From positions 3,233,875-3,297,874 of the forward strand of contig SIJG01000003.1 of NCBI GenBank assembly GCA_023374025.1: a DNA stretch of 64,000 nucleotides. Direction: 5' to 3'. Under the pieces are notes generated by a model, which saw only the letters and a list, made by a program, of their open reading frames with translations, had not been told where the DNA came from and ran no database searches. Made by a program: the position numbers and the translations under genes. The DNA is from Heterodera schachtii (taxonomy: Eukaryota; Nematoda; Chromadorea; Rhabditida; Heteroderidae). Below are positions 11,987-23,683 of this stretch, piece after piece. Positions within the stretch are counted from its first letter, which is position 1, and each line of letters starts with the position of its first letter.

Positions 11987-12809
11987 CTGATAGTTAAATT
12001 CCAAAGCACCAAAATTTTAATGGACCTATTAAAATTGATTATATTCTATGATTATAGTTAATAGACAGTCGAATCGACATTAATTAAAATAATAATCAGC
12101 ACAATATTTCGTTTTTATATATTTGACATAAAATAAATACAGAAAATTAAAATTAGTAATAAAATAAAAGAAAATTCAAATTAAGGTGTTCTTAATGAAA
12201 AAGTAATAGTTCTTAATATTTAATTAATTTACAAAAAATAAAAAGTGAAATTTAATTTTATTTACTAATCAATACTAATAATTACAAGACTTGCCAACTA
12301 ATCAATACTAATGCTTACAAGACTTGCCATTAACAAAATAAAAAATGAAAGATATGAATTGATATTTGAACGCGATCCAAGACATCAACAAAGACTCGTC
12401 CAAATGACGAGTTTAATTGGATTTGTTCAATTAAAAATATGCAAACAAAAAATAAAATCAGATTAAAATACTTAATTCTAAATTAAGAATTTATTTAAAA
12501 ACACATCATTTAATAAATGAGCTAATTATTCTTTCCAAGATTAAATAAAGTGAATATCAAATTAGGACAAAAACTTACTATTATGGAAAACTTATTAATG
12601 TACAATAATTGTCTGAAATTAAATTTTCATGAAAAATCAAAATTCAATTCACAATGACGAAAGCATTCTGTTTATTATCTTCACTATACGGCCAAAAGCC
12701 AATTCACCATTGGTCATGGGTTCGGATGATTCTAGCATTATTTTTGAATTTTTAGTGCTATGTAATTTCGCGATAAGTGCACAAATAAAAACCAATAAAA
12801 TTGGGCACT
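11987..12809. other. AT-rich non-coding DNA
   Basis: A 34-35-bp tandem duplication at about 12277-12345 (TTACAAGACTTGCCA occurs twice). Otherwise nothing seen. Confidence 0.35.
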
Positions 12810-13259
12810 TCGCGACAGTGCAAAAACGGGCATTTCGCGAAACGTGCAAATTTAACCGAAAGAGACCGACGGTACGGTGTCTCTTTGGGCTAAATAATTT
12901 AAATTAACCCTAAGGAATTAAAGCAAAACTATCTTATTTTATGAGAATGAACTAAGACACTGGTCACATGAAAGGACTACTCGAGATAATTTATGGGTTA
13001 GGTTTAGGAGAATAAAAGGCCCACTTTTGATCACAGATAAAATTCAGAAAATTGCTCCTGAACCAATATTAAAATAATAAAATCAATTTTTTACTTTTCT
13101 AGATATATAACTTTAAAAGTGGGACATTATTTATTTGTCACCCTGTTATAATTAATTTAAATTATTTAACCCAAAGAGACACCGTACAGATGAGGCCCCC
13201 CGGTCTCTTTCGGTTAAATTTGCACGTTTCGCGAAGTGCCCGTTTTTGCACTGTCGCGA
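12810..13259. mobile_element. MITE-like element with ~100-bp inverted arms
   Basis: The left arm (12810-12907) and right arm (13151-13259) are near-perfect inverted copies running from TCGCGACAGTGCAAAAACGG through AACCGAAAGAGACCG to CTCTTTGGG(C/T)TAAATAAT. The ~240-bp core is AT-rich and non-coding. The arms differ mainly by an insertion (GGCCCCCC) in the right arm. No clean target duplication is visible, so the superfamily is unassigned. The arm contains repeated TTCGCGA-type palindromic motifs. Confidence 0.6.
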
Positions 13260-14240
13260 TTGATAAAAAATATATTACAAATAATAATTATTAATTATTA
13301 ATATAGTAAATTTATTTTTTTGGAATAAGATAAAGAAAAAATAACTTTTTGAAAAAATAATTAATTAAACATAATATGTCAGCAGCATGCTTGGATTTGT
13401 TTGATCTTGTTTATAAGAAACGAATTAATTATTGAAAATACGATTTCTTTTATCGATATAGAATCTCTCAACGACTTGCACCTCTTTTTATAAAATAAAA
13501 TAAATGAAAATTAGCTAAAATTACAAAGCAATTAAAATTAACAAATAAAAAATAAAATTAAAAAATGAAAAAATGAAAAAAAAGAAATTTAAAAAAATGA
13601 AACGTAGTTTAAGCAATAAAGGGGAGTCAATAATATAAACTATGCGGTTTCAAAATTTCAAAACCAAATTTTTGCCACTTCAATCACGTAGCTTTAATAC
13701 CCAAAATAAAAATAAAAAGAATTCAAATCCTAAAATTACATATTAAAAAACATGAAATAATGAACGCAGGCAAAGTTGCAGTTGACAGGAACCTATCTAC
13801 TAGATGAAGAAGTATTGAAGCACATTAGTTAAAAAAATAAATATATAACGAAAGAAAATAACTATTGATCGAATAAAATATTTTTTAAACATTATTTTAT
13901 AAAAATTAAACAAAACAATTTGTTATAATAATTTTAATATTTTTTTCAAAAAACCCAGCAACATTTAAACTGCTTAATGTTTATAACACGAACTTATAAT
14001 TTGGAAAATATATGACTTTTAAAATATAAAATATGCTTTATCGTTGAGCAATTGAATTATCAAAATAACTCTAATACGCACTATTATCAATTTTTAATTT
14101 ATGAAATAAAACTTTTAATAAAATATTATTAAAGTTCCAATAATTAAATCAAATATAAAACTATGTAATTTAAGGGAAAAAATCAAAAAATCGATCGAAT
14201 AATTTTTTTTTAATTATTTTTAAAAAAAGATAAACAATTT
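13260..14240. other. AT-rich DNA with one weak exon-like patch
   Basis: At 13764-13830 the + strand reads AKLQLTGTYLLDEEVLKHIS then stop after an AACGCAG acceptor with a poor pyrimidine tract. The - strand offers ATCTAG and GTTCAT borders. The strand is unresolved. Nothing else was seen. Confidence 0.25.
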
Positions 14241-14241
14241 T

Positions 14242-14520
14242 TTAATAATAATTATATTTTCCAAAAAAAAATTGTTCCCGTTTATCTCTAATCCATGCTG
14301 ACTGTTGTTCATTGACCTTAAATAAAAGGGTAACGTTGACTAGATCCGAACGACATTTCAACACGAGTTCGATGTACAACACAGAGGGAAGAACAGATGA
14401 TAAATGATTTTTAAAATCGTAAAAATTGGAATTTAATTTAATAAATAAAATTTGATTTAAAAAATAAATGAAATACTTAATTTTCATCAAAAAATCATTT
14501 AGATGAAAACCATTTTTCAA
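14242..14520 (-). CDS. open frame with coding-like 3' half, unknown product
   Basis: A 92-codon - strand frame. Its first half is AT-rich with phenylalanine and isoleucine bias, as expected of intron. From about 14400 down to 14260 it becomes coding-like (SSVLPSVLYIELVLKCRSD, then NEQQSAWIRDKREQ). This suggests a real exon of ~130 nt embedded in a chance frame rather than a one-exon gene. No family is recognised. It lies in the same strand sense as the other best exon islands of this region. Confidence 0.3.
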   Translation of the reverse strand: MKNGFHLNDFLMKIKYFIYFLNQILFIKLNSNFYDFKNHLSSVLPSVLYIELVLKCRSDLVNVTLLFKVNEQQSAWIRDKREQFFFGKYNYY

Positions 14521-14609
14521 TATAATTTATTAAACTAAAAATAACAAAAAAAATTTTGTTTATGAATTTATAAATTTAATAAAGAAACAACTAAAAATTA
14601 TCGAAATCA

Positions 14610-15218
14610 TTTATTATTAGGGATTCTTTTTTTAGGCACAAAAAATCGCGAAATAGGCACCTAAAAAGGCAGAAAAAAATCGCAAAATAGGCACCAAATT
14701 GGCACAAAAACCCTCAAATAGGCACTAAAATAGGCAAAAAAAATTTTTTATTAAAGCTTTTTAGGCAGCAAAACACGTAAAAATTAATCAAAAAACTTAT
14801 TTTGCCCATATTTCAATTGTTTTAAAGTTGTTTTCGGTAAAAATAATTTTTTAAACCAAAATTTTTATTATGAAAAAATAATTGAATTTTGAGGATCAAT
14901 TTTTGTGAAAAAAAATTTTTCAATTCTTACGGGTGTATATTTTCGAAAAATTTTCATGTCGATTCTTAGGGGTGTATTTTTAATTTTTATTGCATTTTTG
15001 GTAAGAATTGAAAAAGGCGCCAAAAATGGCGAAATAGGCACAAAAATAGGCAAATAGGCATTAAGCACAAAAAGTCCAAAATAAGCAAAAATAGGCATTA
15101 TAAAAGTCATCGTAGACACCCCAAACCAAGTGGAAAATGCTTTTTTCGTGCTTATCTAAGGTATTAAGTGCGCAGAAATTTTAGGCATTTGCCTAAAAAA
15201 AGAATCCCTATTTATTAT
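14610..15218. mobile_element. hAT-type MITE with 8-bp target duplication
   Basis: The element spans 14618-15210 (593 bp). Its ends are 21-bp perfect terminal inverted repeats starting TAGGGATTC. It is flanked on both sides by TTTATTAT (14610-14617 and 15211-15218), a perfect 8-bp duplication. The TAGGG start and 8-bp duplication are hallmarks of hAT elements. The interior has no transposase and consists largely of short A-rich units with AAATAGGCA/C, so it is non-autonomous. Perfect duplication and repeats suggest fairly recent insertion. Confidence 0.8.
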
Positions 15219-15624
15219 ACATATATAGTAAAACAAATTCGAATTGACAAAACAATTTTACTAATTTATATTTTGAGTGCAGATTTAAGTGGAGAAGTGT
15301 ACATTATTAAACAAAATATTGAAATAATAAGAGGCATAAATAAAAGGTGAATCATCAAATAAAAATTTAATTTTTAAATTCTTGCATCAAAAAGAATAAT
15401 AAACTAAATGACCAAACAAACGGGATATTCGAAGAAGTGTTTTGCGAGATTAAAAATTCAAAATATTTGGAGTTAAGCAAACAATACAATGAAGCTAACA
15501 TTAAACAAGAATAATAAATAAAATTATTAAAAGAACTGAAAATTACAAACAAAAAATTCTAACAGGAAGGATTTAAAGGAAAAAATTAATAAAATAATTG
15601 TAAAAAAAAAGAATGAATCACCAC
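15219..15624. other. AT-rich non-coding DNA
   Basis: No gene recognised. The two ~60-codon open frames here (15168-15350 + and 15367-15552 -) have no coding-like composition. Confidence 0.35.
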
Positions 15625-15671
15625 CGTTCATTAGCAGATCCAGTGAAAACGCTGGTGTTTTACGGGCCTCA
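15625..15671 (-). other. exon-like island, 47 nt
   Basis: On the - strand a pyrimidine-rich TTGACTTTCCAG acceptor leads into a frame reading EARKTPAFSLDLLMN and a GTGGTG donor. The exon begins with the last base of a split codon and ends with the first base of the next. The + strand acceptor lacks a pyrimidine tract and has no donor. This is one of the best-supported exon islands of the A-rich domain. The protein is not recognised. Confidence 0.45.
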
Positions 15672-16233
15672 CTGGAAAGTCAAGAAAATAAAATTTTTCT
15701 ATAATAATCTCAAATATGATTTTATAAAATTAAAATTTAAAATAGTTTTAATAAATCTTGTAATAGAAGAAAAAATAAATGATTATTAAAATAGAACAAA
15801 ATTTTAAAATGCATTGTTACTCATTAGCATACAATATTTTCTTCGGATTACTTCTTGTATATATCTATAAAAAGGATAGATAATAAAAGAAATGAAAAGA
15901 ATGACGGAAATACAGAATATCCGGATCAGAATTTTCAAATAAAACCTGAAAAATGTAAAATTATTGCGTAATATTCAATTAACAAAACACTAATTTAAAA
16001 TAAATTTTTAATTTACTGAAACCCGTCATTAAAATCTTCTAATCTATTGATTAAAAGTCAAAAATAGTAAAATAAAATGTGATTTCGATATTATAAAAAG
16101 TAAAATAAAACAAAAAATAAACTACAAATGATAATAATTAAAAATCCATAAAAAATTGTAAAGTGTTCGTCATGAAAAAGTAAAAAATGCAGTTATTTAG
16201 CATTATCTACGACAAACAACTTGTATGACTTTA

Positions 16234-16379
16234 AATCAAGAATTTATTATAAGATGTTCAGCCCACCCGCTCCATCCATTTCGGAAGCATTTCTGCTCCG
16301 ATCACTTTGGCCATCTCCACCCAACCACCAAACAATGAATTGCCTGCCCAAGCAATCAAGAATTTATTATAACATGTTC
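16234..16379. repeat. 26-bp direct repeats flanking an exon-like insert
   Basis: AATCAAGAATTTATTATA plus (A/A)(G/C)ATGTTC occurs at 16234-16259 and again exactly 120 bp later at 16354-16379, with one mismatch. Between them lie 94 bp of much GC-richer sequence. This could be a large target-site-like duplication made during repair, or a tandem duplication. Confidence 0.55.
16267..16343 (-). other. exon-like island, 77 nt
   Basis: On the - strand TTGGGCAG precedes, and GTGGGC follows, a frame reading NSLFGGWVEMAKVIGAEM then LPKWMER. The Trp/Met-rich, charged composition is strongly coding-like. The complementary frame is open too, but it is low in charge and Ser/Pro/Ile-rich, like an antisense frame. 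The exon needs one base from an upstream exon and ends in phase 0. No family is recognised. Confidence 0.45.
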
Positions 16380-16784
16380 TATTAGACTAAAATAATAAAC
16401 AAATAATTATTATTTATTCAAAAGCTCGAACAGTAATTTATAAAAGATGGAACAGTAATTTCTTCAGTAGTTAAAATGTTTAACAAATAAAGGCCAAACT
16501 AAAATTAAAAAATTAAACAAAATATCTAAATTTTTAAAAGTTTTTCAAAAAATGATAGGTATTATTATAGAAAATAAATTAGTTAAAAAATATTTTCATA
16601 CATAAATTGCTCAACACGAAAGATATTGTCACGCAAGCGAGAAATAATCCTTTGCAATGAAACCAAAAAATGACATATTTAAAAAATTAATAATGCTTAT
16701 TATAATAAAAAAAAATAAAGTAATTTATAATATAAAGAAACACCAAAAAATAAAAAAATAATAATTTAATGACATAGATTTAAT

Positions 16785-16880
16785 CTGTCAGATTGCAGCT
16801 GCATCTGCCGGATTTAGATGACCAAGAGATAAATTGGGCATCTTTTTGCGCTATATATTCCCACATGGTTCATGATAACA
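16785..16880. other. coding-like patch, strand uncertain
   Basis: On the + strand, after AATCTGTCAG, a frame reads LQLHLPDLDDQEINWASF then CAIYSHM up to a GTTCAT donor. On the - strand a patch reads IAQKDAQFISWSSKSG. Both are open. Splice signals favour + slightly. It is absent from the equivalent place in copy B. Confidence 0.3.
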
Positions 16881-17107
16881 TTTCTTTAATGTGTCACCAA
16901 AATACTGATAAATATATAAAATTAATATAAAAAAACAGAAACTAAATGAAAAATTTATACTAAGTAAATAAAATAAAAAAATGCAAATTATTCAATTATA
17001 GAAATTTTTTAAATTTCATTTCAAACTAATTAATTCATAAATAAATAAAATTTGATTTTGCCTAAAATTAAATCCAAATCTGAATGGATGCGCGAGTGGG
17101 TCAACAG

Positions 17108-17786
17108 CAGTGCTGCATGCAACTGTATTTGCAATTACGGAAATCCGTAATCTGTAATTACGGCAATTTTCTCAGTAACGGAGATCCGTCATCCGTAATT
17201 AAGGGGGTCCAAAAACCCCTACGATTTCCCGTAATCCGCAATCCGTAATTTTCAAAAATGAATTTTTTGTCAGAATTTTTGGAATTTTTTTTTAATAGTG
17301 ACTTAATAAAAATCAAAAAAACAGATTTCGGGATGCTTTTTCTTTATTTTTTAATTCAATTTTAAAAAGAAATTATAATTTTTTGTGAATTTTCATAAAA
17401 TGAGTAAAAAATAGGCTCGACCAAAAACGGATGCCTCTACTTTCTAGACGAAATACCCAAATTAAGGTGTAACCTTAATAACAACAAATTTAAAAATAAA
17501 TCTGTTTTTTAATTCCTAAATAAATCGAAATACGGGTAACCAGCCCATTTTAATAAAAATAGAAATTTGTTTTATAAAAATAATCTTAAAGAAATTGTCT
17601 CGAAAAATAATTCAAAAGTCAAATTACGGATCAAAATTACGGAAAAATCCCAAAAATCCGTAAACCATAACCTCTAATTCTTATTTGTTATGATTTTTGT
17701 GCATATTTGGTGCATATTTCACGACTTTATTTGCATATTTATGCGCATATTTTGGCAATTTTTCGTGCATGTTTATGACAGCCCTG
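17108..17786. mobile_element. probable non-autonomous hAT-like element
   Basis: The left end CAGTGCTG and the right end CAGCCCTG (reverse complement CAGGGCTG) fit the CAGxGxTG ends of hAT elements. The flanking octamers GTCAACAG and ATCATTAG agree at 5 of 8 positions, compatible with a decayed 8-bp duplication. The interior repeats CCGTAAT-type motifs near the left end and GCATATTT near the right end. No transposase. Confidence 0.4.
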
Positions 17787-18117
17787 ATCATTAGATATAT
17801 TATAAAATTTTAAAATAATAAACAAACAGAATTAATTCATAATTAAAAAACAAACACATATTGGAAATAATTTTAATAATTATAATCACCAAGCACGCTT
17901 TAAATATAAGATCCATATACAAATATTGAAATTAGATGCTTGCAAAGAATATATTCTTTCTTACAAATAAAAAATAATTAAGATGTTTTGAAATTCCTGA
18001 TAATATAGACACAACCAAATGAAAAATATTTATCAAAAAATTGATAGTTAAAGTTTTTCGTAATTTTTTTATTTATGAATGTCAAAAAAAAAAGTTTTTT
18101 TTTATGAATAACGACGT

Positions 18118-19090
18118 TTTTACTGAAATCCGGCATTAAAATCTCCTAATCTATGGATTAAAAGTCCAAAATAGTAAAATAAGATGTGATTTCGATATTA
18201 TAAAAAAAAATAAAACAAAAAATAAACATTGGTTACACTAAAATATCAAAGGCAAATTTATTCGACATTTTGATACTAAATAAATATAGCCATTACAAAT
18301 GATAAAAATTTATTTAATTTCTAAAAGCTAAAAAATTAAAGCAAAATATGAAACTTTTTAAAAGTTTTTCAAAAATGAATAGGTATTATTATAGAAAATA
18401 AATTAGTTAAAATATATTTTCATGCATAAATTGCTCATTTGTCAGCACGAGAACACGAAAAATATTGACACGGAAGCGAGAAATGATCCCTTGCACGGAA
18501 ACCAAAAAATAATACAGAAACTAAATGAATAAATTTAAACAAAGAAAATAAAGTAAAATTAAATAAAAAATGCAAATTATTTAATTATAGAAGAAATTTT
18601 TTATTTCATTTGAAAGTAATTAATTCTAAAATAAATTATTACAAAAAATCAATAATTAATAGAGAAGATAAAATAATAAAAAGAACTAAATTTAGACACA
18701 TCCATTTCAAACTAATCTTGGTGACAAAAGTACATACAGATTACAGATGATGCGTGAAATCATGCAAATAAAATACACAACGCAGAAAATATAACAGAGA
18801 CATGGATTAAATATCCACATAAATTAAAAAACAACACATATTGGAAATAAGTTAATTAGAGCAATTGGTATAATTTTTAAAACCTTAATAATAAATCACA
18901 AGCAAGCTTTAAATATAAATTTATATACAAATATTTAAATACAAATAAAAAAGAATGAAGATATATTGAGATTTCTGAAAATTTATGGTATTACATAAAT
19001 AGACACACAAAATGAAAAATATTATATCAAAAATTGAAAGTTAAAAATTTTCGTATTTTTTTTATTTATGAATGTTAAGTTCTTTTTTAT
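18118..19090. repeat. segmental duplication, copy B
   Basis: Diverged partner of copy A. Within both copies the - strand encodes a related patch: IISRLRDNIFRV in copy A (about 16620-16665) and IISRFRVNIFRV in copy B (about 18440-18490). An exon may have been carried along in the duplication. Confidence 0.55.
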
Positions 19091-19124
19091 ATTTATGAAC
19101 ATTATTTTTCAAAATTGTTAAATC

Positions 19125-19310
19125 ATGTCTTATGGGAGTTTTTGGCATCTCAAACAAATTTTTTTCCACTTGGTTTTCGGCTCTATATATAAAGTGCCTA
19201 TTTTTGTAGCCTTTAAGTTTCTCTATTTCCTTGCAAAAAAAAGTTATGGACGAAAATATTCAATTTTTATAATTTTCGTTCATAATTTGTTTTTTGAAAT
19301 AGTAACCTGA
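19125..19310. repeat. diverged fragment related to the hAT-type MITE
   Basis: TTTCCACTTGGTTTTCGG followed by GTGCCTATTTTTG resembles the right part of the 14.6-kb MITE in reverse orientation (TTTTCCACTTGGTTTGGGG, then GCCTATTTTTG). No termini remain. The 61-codon open frame here is a by-product. Confidence 0.35.
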
Positions 19311-20980
19311 AGGATATTGAATTATACAAAAAATGTTTAATTCATTTTACTTTGACAAATGTCATTACGATTTTTTGTCGAAAAACAGTACGAATCGGGG
19401 CAGTACGATATGGGTTTTAGTCCATTCTAAGCCAAAAACTACAGAATTTTGTCCAAACTTTGACTGTAAACCTTAAATTTTATTTAATGGAAGAGGTCGG
19501 ACCGGCAGATTATTGTATCGATTATAATATGCAGAAACGCGCACCTTTGCTTAAAAGATATAAAATTTGCATTTTATGTAGTAACTTTGAAGTAACGTAT
19601 TTGTTAATTTTAGGACTAGGATTTTTGGTTTTAATAATTTGCCCTATTTTTCTGAAAAAATAGCATTTACATAAGAAGCACGAAATTTGCTCGTTGCCAA
19701 AGAAATGTCCATAATTTGGTACTAAATGTAATGCCCGAACAGGGACAATTATATTAAAATGATTAAATACTATTTTCATTAAATTTTATCTTTATATAAG
19801 GTTTTGAAAATCTAAAAGAGAGTAAATTTTATATTTTTTCCACATCTTCTATATTGCCCGATTCATTGTCGGCAAAAATCAAATTCCATTTAAATTATCT
19901 TACCTACACAAAATAGATTAACTAAAAAAAAATTTTTTTTTTTAATTGAAATATAAAAGATTATAGAAGATCTTATTGATTACATATAAGATAATATTAA
20001 TTTAAAAATTAAATATAAATAAAAAGCTTAAAGTAAAATAAATTTAAATTTGTACATGAACCAAAGCAATAAGACATAGAGATTTTATATAAAACGGAAG
20101 AAATACATTTACCAATTAATATTTAACGAACATTCCTTTTTAACAATGGTAAATAATCATTTTCGTGCAAATCTGTTATTGATTCTGAACGTGTGCGGAC
20201 CGCAGCAAAAGCACGAACTGCTTGAAAAAATTTTGGAAAAATATCAATGTAATACCCGAACAGTGAAAATTATTTTAAAATGATTAAATCCTATTTTCAT
20301 TAAATTTTATCTTTTTCTAAATAGATTAATTTAAATATTTTAATATTTTAATGAAACTCATTTTTATCGAAATATAAGCATAGAGCTTATGGATTACATA
20401 TAAGAAAAAATAAATAATAAATAAAGCTTAAAGTACAATAAATTTAGATTTATAACTGGATCAAAGCAAATACGACATAGATTATATGAAATGGCAAGAA
20501 ATACATTACTTTTGAAGTTAATAAAATAATTTGGTTTTAAATGTTTAATCAATTTTAATGTGTAATAAATTATTTTAGATTAAACAAATAACATATTTAA
20601 CGAAAACATTTTATTTGCTCAAATTTATTTTATTAACTGTTTTATATTTAAACAATTTTGGCATTTTATTAATTTCTAACATGAATTAAAAGTTAAAGCT
20701 TTATAAACTTATAATACCAATTAAGAACATAATAGAAAGAATTTCAAAAACATAATTTATATTAAATTGTAAAAGTAAAAAAATTTGAAACAAATTAATC
20801 ATTATTTTAAATTAAAAAAAGATAACAAATTGGAAATAAATTATCTAATAATGAAGAATATTGTTTGCTTCACTTGCTGAATTTATGGACAAAAATAGTA
20901 GATTATTTAATTCAGGCCGATTAAATTAAGTTAAAAATACAATATATTTAATCTTTTATGCCAAAAAATTAATGTGATAA
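19311..20980. other. AT-rich DNA with a diverged repeat pair
   Basis: About 19729-19800 and 20249-20320 share a ~70-bp unit (AATG(C)CCCGAACAG, AAAATGATTAAAT, TATTTTCATTAAATTTTATC). Purpose unknown. No gene recognised. Confidence 0.4.
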
Positions 20981-21190
20981 ATGGATTTAAATTTCAGCAA
21001 AACTTTAAACAAAAATTTTATAAAGAGAAAAATAAATAAATTTTGGGGATTAATTTGTGCGAATCTTTCAATTCCTATTTTGAAATTTTTCGGGTCATTC
21101 TTAAGATCGTTTTATTATATTTTTATTAGGATTTTTCCAAAAATTCTGAAAATAGGCGCCAATTTTAGGTATTTTCCTAACAATCCCAGC
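20981..21190. repeat. diverged copy of the hAT-type MITE, right half
   Basis: Runs parallel to 14880-15210: AATTTTGGGGATTAATT, then CTTTCAATTCCTA, CATTCTTAAG, AGGCGCC and a right end TAGGTATTTTCCTAACAATCCCA, comparable to TAGGCATTTGCCTAAAAAAAGAATCCCTA. The left half is missing. It shows the family is repetitive in this genome. Confidence 0.5.
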
Positions 21191-22095
21191 CTTAATAATT
21201 AAATATGTTATTTAATTAATACTTTTATAATGTCAAAGACATAAAATGAAAATTTATTTTTATATTAAATAATTTAATTTCTTCTAGACGAGATCGAAAA
21301 TATCAAAAAGATTAAATTTTCTATTATCTCTTCAAGCAGTACTACATAATAAATTACTAAATATTTATATGTTTTCATCAGTATCCTAAAGAAAAACTGA
21401 AATAAATCATTTTATGGCAGAACAATTTTGAAAATAAATATAACATTTAAGTTATTCATAATCAAAAGATAACTTTAAATATTTAAAAATAATTTCTATA
21501 AATATTAAATCGTTCCTAATAATGAATTCAAATAAAAAAAACTACAACAATTACACAAATGAATTAGAATATATTTTCATAATTTACGACTAATAACATT
21601 AGTTTAAAGTCAATCTTAAAATAAATAAAACTTTAAAAAATTAATCTAAATTAGTAAATAAAATTTCGTTGGCAAATTGCAAAATAAAAAATAAAAGAGG
21701 AATAAACTTCATATATACATATAAATATGGTATTATTTAGTTGTTGAACAAAAATCATGCGGATTATATCAACATTATGGAATATTCATAATTAAAAAAA
21801 ATTATAAATTCGAAAAATTAATAAATAATAAAAATTATGAAATTTAAATATTTTAAGTTCAAGATATTCAATTAAATAAATTATTTAAATAAAAAGATTA
21901 GAAGCAAAAATATTTTATAAACAAAAAATCATTCTCAACCAATTTTAAAAAATAACGAAAAAAAATAAGAAAAAAATACACAAATTAAATGAAAATTATA
22001 ATCGCTTTACCTAATTAAATAAGTATTAACAACATTCTTCCCAATGCGCTGCGGCGTTCAAAATCATCATATTGGTGAAATGGAGGTCATTTTAC
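21191..22095. other. AT-rich non-coding DNA
   Basis: Nothing recognised until the GC-richer patch at 22030-22145. Confidence 0.35.
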
Positions 22096-22140
22096 TCTGC
22101 ACTGGCCAAATGCTAATTGCGTTCCAGGGGCCAAATGACC
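22096..22140 (-). other. exon-like island, 15 codons
   Basis: On the - strand an excellent acceptor (a run of T then GAATATCTTCAG) leads into 45 nt in phase 0 reading GHLAPGTQLAFGQCR, followed by a GTAAAA donor. The + strand is also open across 22045-22160 (QMLIAFQGPNDPEDIQKKQ), but without a clear acceptor. Unknown protein. Confidence 0.4.
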
Positions 22141-23653
22141 CTGAAGATATTCAAAAAAAACAGAAAAACTAGATATTTAGAAAGGGATAATAAATAAAAT
22201 AATCAATAAAAACAGTTTGGCAAAGAGTTGATTTTAAAAGAATACAAAATGAACAACCTAATTTAACATATTCAGACCAAAAAATGAAATTCCTTAACAT
22301 ATAAATTTATTTGCAATTAAAAAGAGGGACAGAACACCTAAAAGTTTATAAAATTTCCGAGCTGATATTCAAAAAAATTATTAAAAAATCATAGTTCTTA
22401 AAATAAAGCGTTATTTTACATTATATGATAAAAAATAAAATGAAAACAAGGAGTACATCACAAAATAAAATTATATGTTAAAGAAAAAACATTCCTCAGC
22501 AAAAAAGAGAATAGCCTGAAGTCCCGAGCGAGAGAATTTAACTATTGCATTATGACAAAATTTATCAAACAATATCCTGTACAATAAGAGCAAAATGATT
22601 AAGTGCATTAAATCTTTTTAAAAAAATTAAAAATACTAAAAAATTCACTTAGTCAGAAAAGTCAAAATCAATTAAGACTTTAAAATTAAAAATCATAATG
22701 TAATTAATTAATAAAAAAAGCTATATTGTGAATAAGTGCTCAAGCACATATTCTACACATTTTAACAGAAACAATGATTGAAAAACGCCATTGAAAGAAA
22801 GTAATTAAATGATTCACAAATAAATACTGCAAACGAATAATTAATGAACATTTGGTTAAATAATATATCATCGCAAATCATTGAAGTTTTAATCTGACTT
22901 GGACTAAAAACTGATCTCATTCCGAGAGTATATATTAGGTATTTCTTTGAAAATAACTGAATAACAAAAAACAATATATTATAATTATAATCAATTAAAA
23001 TAATTCTTTAAAAATTAAATAAAATTAAATTATTTCTTCAAGATTAACCTAAACACTTTATCTTACAAATGAAAAAATATAAAAAAATTAAATTTTATTT
23101 TTGATTTATTTCGTTAAATTACCACCAAAGCATTTTAACCATATTAGTTCAATTTTTTTTCTATTATTGAATTTTAAAATTATATCAGAAATTTTCAAGA
23201 TAATTATAAAAATATAAAATAAATAAATACAAAAACCCAACGAGATTTAGCGTGACGAGCTCTCCACAAAAAAATTGGCAGAAGACAGGATAAACGAATT
23301 TTTAAATAATCAAATTTGATATTTAATTGGATAATAAAAAATTGCTTATCGATTTAAATAACTTGGGCACGCGAAAAAATAACTATACCAATCAAAGTAT
23401 TACAGAAAAACAACTATAAAAATTTTTAAACATTGAAATAAATATAACACTCAAGATGAAAGATAAACTAAAAATTGGCTCTTTTTATCGATATAAGGAA
23501 CCCTAAAATATATAAAATTTAAATGTAACTAAACATTTAAAATAAAGTAAAATAATTTAAATTATGTATCCTACAATAACATATGGCGTATAGATGAGAT
23601 TATAACAAATATAATCAGTAAAAAGGAATATCTAAGCAAAAATAAATATAGAC
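22141..23653. other. AT-rich non-coding DNA
   Basis: A small patch at about 22495-22550 has a - strand acceptor (GGGACTTCAG) but no donor. Nothing else. Confidence 0.3.
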
Positions 23654-23683
23654 ATCAGATTTATAATGCTCAAGTTTTGGAAC
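23654..23683 (-). other. exon-like island, 10 codons
   Basis: On the - strand a very strong acceptor (TTTTTCCCCTCTTTATAG) is followed by 30 nt in phase 0 reading VPKLEHYKSD and a GTCTAT donor. Its phase is compatible with the candidate exons at 26301 (upstream) and 22096 (downstream). Confidence 0.35.

Larger units (their letters stand above)
16012..18100. repeat. segmental duplication, copy A
   Basis: Blocks at about 16012-16130, 16500-16680, 16920-17040 and 17800-18100 recur in the same order in copy B (18118-19090). The first block (CATTAAAATC, GATTAAAAGTC, GTGATTTCGATATTATAAAA) is clearest. The copies are diverged and of unequal length. Copy A holds the hAT-like element and the exon-like island at 16267. 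Confidence 0.55.
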
